From assembly GCA_032207245.1 (NCBI GenBank), contig CM063499.1:77324379-77388378 (forward strand): 64,000 nt of DNA, in the 5' to 3' direction. Below are positions 32,341-42,258 of this stretch, piece after piece (position 1 is the first letter of the stretch; every line of letters starts with the position of its first letter). The DNA comes from Pardosa pseudoannulata (taxonomy: Eukaryota; Arthropoda; Arachnida; Araneae; Lycosidae). Made by a program: the position numbers and the translations under genes. Below the pieces are notes generated by a model. It made no database searches and was not told the origin of the DNA. It was given only the letters and a program-made list of their open reading frames with translations.

Positions 32341-32723
32341 AAACGTATCCTGTCATCTCTGTTATAAACAATTATTTTGATCCCGATCTTGCTCAAAAGA
32401 GAGATCGACAACAGTTGGCTCAAAATAGACAGAGACGAAGGAGGAATTGGCGAACATTCTAGAACACAAGTTCCCGACCTTTTCTGGGCCACAAACCTTT
32501 ACAATGAAAAAATATTCTAAAGCTTTCTCTTAATTAATTGTATCAAATGTTAAAATATCATTGCATTTTATATATTCCTGTTTCGTTTGTTTGTTTATCT
32601 CTTAAAAATCACATACTATAAATTAATTAAGGCTATTTTCAAATGTAGTAAACAGAAGGTATTTTCAGAGTATTTTATTTAAAAAAAAGTAAATACACCC
32701 TGACGGTATTCTACAGTACCTTA

Positions 32724-32790
32724 ACCAGTGGCGTTCGCAGAATTTTTTCAAGGGCCTCCTCCTTGAAAAAATTCTGCGAACGCCACTGGT
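32724..32790. repeat. Perfect inverted repeat (30-bp arms, 7-nt loop)
   Basis: The 30-nt arms 32724-32753 and 32761-32790 are exact reverse complements; the loop is GCCTCCT. The arm starts ACCAGTGGCGTTCGCAG, so its outer CAGTGGCG equals the terminus of hAT-like elements such as 2511-3880. Confidence 0.95.
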
Positions 32791-32859
32791 TCATAATTCT
32801 AAAAAATAATAGCCAGCATAATTTCTACTAAAATTTTTATTTTTGCCCTTTTGTCTGAG

Positions 32860-33570
32860 CTTAAGATACGTCCCTGGCCTTAACCATTTGCCTCTGAACC
32901 CTTTATCCCCCTGCAGTGGGTGCTAGAGCTTTCCATAGGGGCTGTAGCGGCTCCATCGTCCAATGAGGGACTTTTATGTAACCTCCACACTATGGCTAAT
33001 TGTTCACCACTTCCTGTTGTTGACATTAGACGATGGTTGCATCCATACACTACGCCACTAAATGAGCCGAGCGCGTGGATTCGTCTATAGGATCTACTGT
33101 GCACTTCAGTTGCGCATCTGGCTGCCTTTTACGTAGCCTCCACACAATTGTTCACCACTTCCTGATGGTGACTTTGAACGATAGTTCACAGGTTTCATCC
33201 ACACGCTGGGCCACTAAATGAGCCGATCGCATGGATTCGTCCACATTGTCTACTGCGCACTTCAGATGGACATCTGGCTGCCTTTGATCTTTGGAAAAAA
33301 ACCGCCTCCGAAGCCATCGTTCGCCAAGACTATTTTATCATCTACCACAGTCGACAACGATAAGCCGTACCCCGTCCAGACGGTGGTAATGTCTTGCAGT
33401 TGTTCTATAGTGTGTATGGGGCCTTGATATTTGAAGAAAAACCACTTCCGAAGCCATCCTTCGCCAAAGTCAATTTATCGTCTACCCTCGTCGACCTCGA
33501 TAAGCCATACCCCCTCCAGACGGTGGTAATGGCTTGCAGTGGACCACAGTGTCGAGGGGTCTTAATACAA
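32860..33570. repeat. GC-richer block with two internal direct repeats, origin unknown
   Basis: Two ~150-bp copies (about 32975-33120 and 33130-33280) share CCTCCACAC..AATTGTTCACCACTTCCTG, CCACTAAATGAGCCGA and GCACTTCAG..CATCTGGCTGCC. A second pair (33285-33400, 33425-33540) shares AAAACC(G/A)C.TCCGAAGCCATC.TTCGCCAA and AGACGGTGGTAATG. No frame looks coding. Probably an old repeat. Confidence 0.65.
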
Positions 33571-33634
33571 TGAAGAAAAGAGACACCAACGTATTGAGAA
33601 AATTAAATAATAAAATACTTTGAAAATATTTTTT

Positions 33635-33985
33635 CCAACGCAGCAGGTGATGCAGACATTATCCTACAGCCTTAACAAGGCTGCGAACTTGTTACTCATT
33701 TAACACTACCCGAGGAGCACGTGTAGCTTAAGGTATGCTACGGACGCAAGTAACATTACCCCCGCTGGGTCCTCGTAATTTAGAAGCAGGAACTAAGACC
33801 CCCCCCCAAACTTGGCCTGCCCCCCCCAGAAGTATTGTTTGAGAACTTTGTGACTACGAACATATTTGACGTGCCCCAGTCACCTTTAGCGAACACGGCG
33901 GATCTTAGACTGGCTCCAGCCCCGAACCCGCAACCTTTCAGTTACCAGAACGCTACCTTTGCCGACTGAGCTACCGCGGCTCACT
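33635..33985 (-). repeat. Family 2 SINE-like repeat, reverse copy
   Basis: Minus strand: GAGCCGCGGTAGCTCAGTCGG (A box), GGTTGCGGGTTCGGGGC (B box), GGTGACTGGGGCACGTC, then a body shared with 8540-8700 (AATTACGAGGACCC, GTAGCATACC, TAAGCTACACGTGCT). Poly-C runs at 33799-33830. Confidence 0.75.
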
Positions 33986-34487
33986 TTGAAAATATGCTCT
34001 AAAAAAATCCTTTAAATTTAATAATACAGAACTTTCACTGTGCATATAAATGCGAAAGGGTATTTAATTACAGTAAAATTTAACCATGCAATTCAGTAAT
34101 TTTATACACAGTTTATTAGAGAATGTCATAATGTTGAACGAACATGATTATTTTGAAACAAATTTTCGTTTTATAAAAAGTTAAAAAAAATGAAATTATG
34201 TTCTAAACTTACAATAAAAGACCACAGAAACATTAAATTTCTTTAAAAGCAATTTCTGTATATTATATAGTTTTGAAATTTAAACACCTAATAAAAAACT
34301 AAATAAATGTTGTTCAATTTTCACTAAAGTTAGCAAAACTAACTTCGTAGCTTATTGATCATGGTAAAATTTAACAGTATACACTTGACTACTGCTTATA
34401 AACATTTTCTTTTGCAGAACATAAAAATGAAAAATATAGTTTTGAGTTAAATATGATGATATGTAATTGAATTTGTAAAAATTAGTT

Positions 34488-34489
<2 letters not shown>

Positions 34490-34571
<82 letters not shown>
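34490..34571. repeat. (AT)n microsatellite, ~41 units
   Basis: Uninterrupted AT dinucleotides. Confidence 0.97.
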
Positions 34572-34574
<3 letters not shown>

Positions 34575-34991
34575 TTTATGGCTTGCTCATAGTAAGTTAC
34601 ATTTTAATTATCTAAGCTACGCCTATGTAAATAAATTACAAAATGTGCTTATTTTACAAAATATTGCTAAACATGTATTGGTTTTTTTAATTTTTTTGAT
34701 TTATATTTTTATCTTTTCTATATATTTTATCAAATATCTTACAAGAGCAAATAAATATTTTGCATACAAATAATACAATTCATTTAAAACAAATTAAAAA
34801 AATAATCAACTTAAACTGCATTATACAAAGTAAATATTAGAAAAATAAAAATGTATTAGAAGAAAATAAGGAATACCAAAACTATACACTTATAATCGAT
34901 TTTTGAAAATAAAATTGTTACTCCGTTAAAAAATAATTAAATTTTTCGTCCAATATAAGTTTATAATCTGTGTATATGCTTTTCTGTAATA

Positions 34992-35006
34992 CCAACAGAT
35001 GGCACC
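34992..35006 (+). promoter_or_regulatory. Sequence matching the CTCF core consensus
   Basis: CCAACAGATGGCACC fits CCANNAGRKGGCRSY at every position. The same AGATGGC core occurs at 22444, 23457 and 24436 on the minus strand. A consensus match alone does not show binding. Confidence 0.25.
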
Positions 35007-36335
35007 AGTGGCGAATATAGTTGTTATAAATTTTATGATTTACTAACTTAATTTGTGTTTGCATGTAATCCTTAGTATACACACACACACACACAACTTG
35101 GTTTGCACACTTGGTGCATATATTTGCTTTTTATATTCACTTATTAGAATAGAAGTGTTTCGTTGCAGTTATTGTGTATGGAGGTTATATAATGTTGAGT
35201 ACATCAGGAAATAGCATTAAATTAACTTCAAACAGACATCATTCAAAAACTGCCATAACTTATGTTCGCAACCATTAGATTATCCACTATATAATGCATC
35301 TACATTTGTAGAAAATGAGAATTGTTTTTTCTAATTGCAGATAAGAATGAACAAGTTCCTCCTTTTTAATATTTGTTTTCATAGTAATAGTTGAGTCAAA
35401 TATTCAAAAGTTATGGAGAATTGTCTAGCTCTTTAAGTTTTCTGAGTTATACAAGTTAATTTTAACTCATCAATACTGATAAAGTAGATATTATTTGTGG
35501 CATATATAATGCAGAAAAAAACACATGCTTTTGGAATAGTGATTCAATTTTCAAATTCAACTAAAAGTTATTTTTTTAAACATTTTGTTGTTTCACTATT
35601 GCCTTAATTCTAACTTACTATGATTTTAGGTAAAGAAGAACACCACTGATTTTAAATAGAAATCATTTTTATGGTATATTGAAAGGTATTGATCATTTCC
35701 TGAACACCAGTCACTTAAAAAACATATGTCTATAAAGTGTAGATAGTTTTCTTTAATATATTTCAGTATTTTGTGCTTTGTAAGCTATAATTATGTATTA
35801 CTTTGAATTCTTAATTATTATGAATTGAGATATGATTTTCTTTTGTTTTTTAATGCACAGAAATGTTTAATTCAATATGGGTTAGTTTTAAAAATCATGT
35901 GGTACCTCAATTCTTCATCTTCAACTACATTCTTAAATTTCTTTAAATTCTAGAAAAATGGCTAGTGGGTTTAATGGAAGATTTTTTCTTAACGTATATA
36001 ATAAGATTTACCTGTGAGAGTAGCAAACCTAATATTTAATTTTGTTTGGACTGTTGGGACCTGAAATTAAATAATCCTGTGAATTTAAGTTTTGTAGAAT
36101 GAGGTTATATCAGTGTGTTTTAAATTATTCCAAAATACCTAATATGTATGTATATAAACAAGTAAAATATTACATGGGTACTCTGAAAAAAAAAATGCAT
36201 ACTAATTTTGCCAAGAACAGAATTTCAGCTATCTGAATCCCTATGTCTATTAAATCTGGACAAATGAATCAAAGATACAGTGGCAAATTCTGTTTTATTT
36301 TATGCTTATTTTCAATATGAATGAATTTACCATTA

Positions 36336-36820
36336 AATGACCATTTTACGATATTTGTTAAAAGAAAAATTTGTAAATCTATAACAATAAGTTTATTTAA
36401 TTGTAGCTTAGCTTTTAAAGTGCCTACATCAAGGGTAAAAATATATCTAAAATAATGAATATGTATTAAGGATCATTAAAAAATTATAAGCAGAAAAATA
36501 TCAATCCCCCTTTGAATGACTACCTTTATTTTATTAGAATTGAAATGTCAAAACCCAGTTGAAATCAATATTATAAAATGACCATTTTACAATATTTGTT
36601 AAAAGAAAAATTGTAAATCTATAACAATAAGTTTATTTAATTGTAGCTTAGCTTTTAAAGTGTCTACATCAAGGGAAAATATACCTAGAATAATGAATAT
36701 GTATTAAGGATCATTAAAAAAAATTATAAGCAGAAAAATATCAAAACCCCCTTGAATGACTACTTCTATTTTATTAGAATTGAAATGTCAAAACCCAGTT
36801 GGAATCAATATTATAAAATG
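36336..36820 (+). repeat. Two-copy tandem duplication, ~241 bp
   Basis: 36336-36576 and 36577-36820 are near-identical, both containing ATGACCATTTTAC, GTTTATTTAATTGTAGCTTAGC and AAAACCCAGTTG. Confidence 0.9.
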
Positions 36821-37239
36821 AATTAATGTAGAAAAATGTTGAATGAATGTTGCAATCTATTGGCAACATATTACTTCTCTAGATTTTTACTTCTTCTTCT
36901 GGGATAAATTCCATGTAGAAACCAGTTGGGGCAGATTGCTGACCTATTTAATGCTTACAGGGTCATGCCAAATTTTGCCTTCCTTTTCTGGCCCCTTCCA
37001 GTGACTCATTGACATTGTGCTTCCTTATATTTCTTTAAAACTCTTTTCAGTAAGTATTCCTGGAAAAAATTCTGTATCAAATTTGTATTTACTTGTATTT
37101 CCCATACCTTACCTCACTGACACATCACATGAAGGATCATTAAAAAATTAGGCAGGTTAGTGAATCACTTTTTTCAGATTTTAATCCCCTTTAGTTATTT
37201 TTATTTTGAGCTGATCAGTTTTGAAAAAATGGACCTTAA

Positions 37240-38330
37240 AAATCCCTTTTTATTGACCTTTTTGTATGTGAGGCCCTAAAAATTGGATATTTTTCTACTT
37301 GACCTTAAGAATTCAGTTATTCTAAAATTGAATATACTATGACACACCAGAGAATCAAGTTGTCTTTTTTGTATGTGAGACCCTAAAAATTTGATATTTT
37401 TCTATTTGACCTGAAGAATTCAGTTATTCTGAAAGTGAATGTACTATGACACACCAGAGAATCAAGTCTGTTTCATATGTCAGACCCTAAAAATTAGATA
37501 TTTTTCTATTAGATCTTAAGAATTCAGTTATTCTGAAAGTGAATGTACTATGACACACCAGAGAATCAAGTTGTCTTTTTGGATGTCAAACACTAAAAAT
37601 TGGATATTAGACCTTAAGAATTCAGTTATTCTGAAAGTGAATGTACTATGACACACCAGAGAATCAAGTTGTCTTTTTGGATGTCAAACACTAAAAATTG
37701 GATATTAGACCTTAAGAATTCAGTTATTCTGAAAGTGAATATACTATGACACACCAGAGAATCAAGTTGTCTTTTTTGTATGTCAGACCCTAAAAATTGG
37801 ATATTTTTCTATTTGACCTTAAGAATTCAGTTATTCTGAAAGTGAATATACTATGACACACCAGAGAATCAAGTTGTCTTTTTTGTATGTCAGACCCTAA
37901 AAATTAGATATTTTTCTATTTGACCTTAAGAATTCCGTTTTTCTTAAGAATTCAGTTTTTGAATATATTATGACACACCAGAGAATCAAGTTGTCTTTTT
38001 TGTATGTCAGACCCTAAAAATTGGATATTTTTCTATTTGACCTTAAGAATTCAATCCTTCTGAAAGTGAATATACTATGACACACCAGAGAATCAAGTTG
38101 TCTTTTTTGTATGTCAGACCCTAAAAATTAGATATTTTTCTATTTGACCTTAAGAATTCCGTTTTTCTTAAGAATTCAGTTTTTGAATATATTATGACAC
38201 ACCAGAGAATCAAGTTGTCTTTTTTGTATGTCAGACCCTAAAAATTGAATATTTTTCTATTTGACCTTAAGAATTATGTTATTCTGAAAGTGAATATACT
38301 ATGACACAGAGAACCAAGTAGTCTTTTTTG
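37240..38330 (+). repeat. Satellite-like array, ~97-117 bp unit, about 10 copies
   Basis: Each unit holds GACCCTAAAAATT, TTGACCTTAAGAATTC, GAATATACTATGACACACC and AGAGAATCAAGTTGTC. The AGAGAATCAAGT tag recurs at about 37350, 37456, 37560, 37659, 37756, 37863, 37980, 38087, 38203 and 38307. Two 117-bp variants carry an extra TTCTTAAGAATTCAGTTTTTG and alternate with 107-bp units, a short higher-order repeat. Confidence 0.92.
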
Positions 38331-38789
38331 GGTTGCTGGAAAATACTTCAAAGTCTTCATATACCAGGGATTCCTATATATGATTCTGTTTCTCCATGTC
38401 ACATCAATCCTGTGAAGACCAACTCATACATTAGCTTAATTGGACAAAAAAATGAAAGTAAAAAGCCAAAACTTGTTAAATATGTAGGATTTTGGTATAG
38501 TTCCATTTTTATACGATATCTCATAAAACTAAAACTGTTGTGTATTATCATTGTATAAATATGTTTAAGTAAATATATAGAATAATTTGTAACAAAAATA
38601 TTAAATTGGAAAAGTCGACAGAAATTTTAAATTCTAAAATAAAAAAAAATAATGTTTCATTCAGTATATAGTTGAAAAAATTTTTACATTTTTTTTACCA
38701 GATTTTTTTTTGGTTGGGGGGGCGGGATGAATCTTGGGCCTGGTGAGGCCCCATCTGGCTACAGCCCTAAATTTTGTCTATAATTTGTA

Positions 38790-39547
38790 CATGGTTTCCG
38801 CGCACCTGGAAAGTCAGGGAAAATCATGGATTTAGACAATGGGTTAATTTTGTCATGGAAAGTCTTGATTTTTCAAGTAAAATGAGTAAAAGTCATGGAT
38901 CCGCTAAACTACCGATTAAAAAAAATGCATTGAATTGTTTAATTCTATTTTTACTTGTCATTTGGCTGAAGTTACTGAGTTTGGTATTTATGTATTATCC
39001 TATTGACCAAGTAAAATTTGTTCACCAAGGAAACTCAAAGCAAGAAAGCTTGGCTTTTTCTTAAATTGTAGATTAAAATTTTATTAATATAATAATAATT
39101 ATTTTTTAATAAAAATTAGTTAAGATTTTTGCACAAAATATAAGTTTATCTCTAGGGATATTGTACATAAACATTATAGGGTTATCATGTTTGGCTATTA
39201 TTCATGGTCACCTGGATAATACCAAAGTACCCTGAATTCAAATTGGAAACATTTTGATTGAAAAATTGCTATAGGATTAAACTTATGTATTGAATGTATT
39301 ATGTATGAATTGTTGTATGTAGATACAACAATTTATTTTTTATGTATATTAGTTTATTAACACTTATAAAATAAGTTTATAGAGTAATTTCTCTAAAAGC
39401 ATATATTTTATTTGTATGTACATCAGAAGTTTTATGTATATATACTTTTAACAAAAGCTTTTTAAAGTCATGGAAAATGATCTGCTAAATCAGGGAAAGT
39501 CATGAAAAGTCAGGGATTTGAAAAATTTTATTTTGGCAGATACCCTG
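38790..39547 (+). mobile_element. hAT-like element (CATGGTTTCCGCGC type)
   Basis: 758 bp from CATGGTTTCCGCGCACCTGG to GGCAGATACCCTG, with subterminal repeats of AGTCAGGGAAA/AGTCATGGA typical of a widespread animal hAT group. TTTGTA occurs on both sides as the residue of a target duplication. The 96-codon frame inside (38774-39064) has no transposase motif. Confidence 0.7.
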
Positions 39548-40926
39548 TTTGTAGAATTTTCTGCTGGATGCAGATATCTGGCACTAAATTTGTTTTGTAA
39601 CATTAAATATGAATTCTAAATTACCTAACCTATATGAAATAGTAAATATTTAAAATAGGAATAATTTTCACTAATGATTGTTAGAAATCGTTGAAATTGG
39701 TATTTACTGCATTTGACTGAGATTTTACTCCTGGTACGTCATAAAAAAATTCTCTTGTAAAATTTTGTTACTGAAGGATACCTTGTAATGAGTAAGAATG
39801 ATCTAAAGAAAAATTAATTAAGATATATTTAACATGGATTAGTATCATCTATTTATCTATTATTATCTATATTTATCTATTATTATCCTTAGGATTTTTG
39901 TTTTTATTCCTTTCCTCTATATAATACATTTTTTTCTTATTTATATCATTAAATAGACTTGAAACTCAGATTAAAAATTATTATTCTGATAGGTGTTTAA
40001 TATTTTTTTCTTCTATAATTTAGCAATCAATTCTGAAGTGCATTTTTTAAAGCCTGTTTCATTCATTTCACTCTTACATCTTTTTGTTGCTTTCATAAAT
40101 AAGAATTAAAAGAGACCAAATGACCAATGAAAGATATTCTTTCATTGTAATTAGTTGTTTGTTTGGAAGTCTTCTCAGATGATTTGAGTCCACTTTTAAG
40201 AATCAATGATACAAAATAATTCTTAGTAAATGTGTTTCAGCAGAATACACAGTTACAGACTGCCTTTGCTCATGAAATCTCTGAAATGTACAATAAAGAA
40301 GAAGAGGCCCAATGACCAGGGTTGTATCAGTTTTAAACATGAGTTTAAACCAGTGGTTTTAACCATCCTGGTCAATATCAATTTTGACCATGTTTGACCA
40401 CTGAAATTAACTTTTGAATATATTTAATACTAATTGAACATAGTTTACTAGCTTATGATAAAGGTAAGTTACATTTGTGAAAAATGTCATAATATAAATA
40501 ACACCAGCTAAAGACAAATATAACATAACACCAAGATACAAAAATAAATGTTTTACTTATTTTTTACTATACAAGCCGTTTTTTATGTAATTTATGTTGA
40601 ATTCAAAAAATGGTTACAAGTAACAAGTTTTGTAGTTGTTTCTAAATTTAAACGATTTCATAATTTATTTTGGACTATAAAGTGTGTCCATACTTTGCTA
40701 CGGTGAACTTAATACTTTTCGTTCATAGCAATTGATAGGTTTTTATTTGCCTATGAGAATCACTGAAATTTGTACTTTATGTTGTTAGAATATTGTTGAT
40801 AAACATTTCATTGTAACATAAAAATGAACCAAGAATTAAATTTAAAATTAGTTCTTATATAGAAATGCTATAGATTGCGCACATAGAAATGAAAGTGCAT
40901 CACTCTATATCTAAATTTCCAGCTTG
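39548..40926. other. AT-rich interval, no supported gene
   Basis: Contains a reverse Helitron fragment (40690-40835) and a lone hAT-type start CAGGGTTGTATCAG at 40318 whose partner end I could not find. Confidence 0.5.
40690..40835 (-). mobile_element. Helitron-related 3' fragment, reverse orientation
   Basis: ACTTTGCTACGGTGAACTTAAT and the CCTATGAGAATCACTGAAATTTG / TTGATAAACATTTCATTG stretches are the reverse complement of parts of 45530-46070. Confidence 0.55.
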
Positions 40927-41400
40927 GTTTTTTCTTAAATTTTTTCTTAAATTGTAGATTAAAATTTTATTAATATAATAATAATTATTTTTTAATAAAA
41001 ATTAGTTAAGATTTTTGCACAAAATATAAGTTTATCTCTAGGGATATTGTACATAAACATTATAGGGTTATCATGTTTGGCTATTATTCATGGTCACCTG
41101 GATAATACCAAAGTACCCTGAATTCAAATTGGAAACATTTTGATTGAAAAATTGCTATAGGATTAAACTTATGTATGAATTGTTGTATGTAGATACAACA
41201 ATTTATTTTTTATGTATATTAGTTTATTAACACTTATAAAATAAGTTTATAGAGTAATTTCTCTAAAAGCATATATTTTATTTGTATGTACATCAGAAAT
41301 TTTATGTATATATACTTTAACGAAAGCTTTTTAAAGTCATGGAAATGATCTGCTAAATCAGGGAAAGTCATGAAAAGTCAGTGATTTGAAAAATTTTATT
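40927..41400 (+). repeat. Second copy of the hAT-like 3' half, abutting the assembly gap
   Basis: Near-identical to about 39060-39540, starting at TTTTTTCTTAAATTGTAG and cut off at AAATTTTATT by the N run; it differs by a 10-bp deletion (loss of one ATTGAATGTA) and scattered single changes. See findings. Confidence 0.85.
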
Positions 41401-41500
41401 NNNNNNNNNNNNNNNNNNNNNNNNNNNNNNNNNNNNNNNNNNNNNNNNNNNNNNNNNNNNNNNNNNNNNNNNNNNNNNNNNNNNNNNNNNNNNNNNNNNN
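41401..41500. other. Assembly gap (100 N)
   Basis: Exactly 100 N, the conventional size for a gap of unknown length. Distances across it are not reliable. Confidence 0.99.
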
Positions 41501-42037
41501 TTGAACTGAGACTTCATGCCTTGATAATTCCTGATCATTCATAACTTGCAATCATAGATATATTATTATTCCTACAAAATTACTAAACATAAGCTGATAC
41601 ACACTCTTATCGCAAAACTGATGCTAATTTTTTTAAAGGGGTGTAATTTTAAATATACTTAAAATTGCTAATTAGAAGTTAATTAAAATTTGTGACATTA
41701 AGTTTAATTTGAAATTAATTTAATCACTAAATAATTTACTACACATTTAATTAAGATTTAGTAAATTACAAGCCATTGAATACAAAGAACATCTGTAGAA
41801 ATTTATAATAGATGCTAAGCAACAAAATACAAAGAGATATAAAATGAGCTGTCAACAATTACTGGGAAATTAAATAATAATGTATGCAAAAATATGAGTA
41901 TTCATTCATATGCACATTAAATTTTATTATGAATAGGTGTGGTATATCATGAATAATTTGATTTAAAAATTTAATCTATTTTAATGCTAAATGCAAAGAA
42001 GCGATCTCTAATAGAAAGTGGCATAGCAAAAAACATT
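41501..42037. other. PIN1 3' flank / 3' UTR
   Basis: AT-rich, no coding frames. Includes the candidate polyadenylation signal at 41928-41923. The scaffold gap begins on its left. Confidence 0.5.
41923..41928 (-). terminator. Candidate PIN1 polyadenylation signal
   Basis: AATAAA read on the minus strand about 110 nt after the PIN1 stop codon. It is the first such hexamer I see there. AT-rich DNA produces this hexamer often, so this is only a candidate. Confidence 0.4.
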
Positions 42038-42258
42038 TTATGCAGTCCTGATGATTAAATGAACACCAGAATCAGTAAAAACTGGTTTACTGAGATCACC
42101 CACTTTCAATGCAAAAGATGCATCTTCAAAAGGTTTTTGCATAGCTCCTCTACCAAATAAACCTAGATCTCCTCCTCGTTTAGCTGAGCTACAATCACTG
42201 TATTTAGAAGCAAGTTCTTCAAAAGTGGCTTTCCCTGATATCAGCTGCTCTCTGTATT
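42038..42258 (-). CDS. PIN1: PIN1 coding exon 3 (PPIase C-terminus and stop)
   Basis: 221 nt after the acceptor TTTCTTTTAG. It holds the catalytic SDCSSAK motif, the [18 protein letters not shown] segment and the C-terminus LIIRTA, with stop TAA at 42040-42038. A mariner begins only ~51 nt upstream of this acceptor (see 42310-43463). Confidence 0.96.

Larger units (their letters stand above)
33990..36335. other. AT-rich interval, no supported gene
   Basis: An (AT)41 tract, a short (AC) run at 35076-35095 and the CTCF-like match at 34992 are all that stands out. Confidence 0.6.

Noticed and set aside
33690..33985. Functional tRNA gene at the family 2 head
   Set aside because: The tRNA-like head continues into a shared repeat body also seen at 8090-8700.
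37240..38330. CRISPR-like array
   Set aside because: Units are contiguous tandem repeats without unique spacers, in a eukaryotic context.
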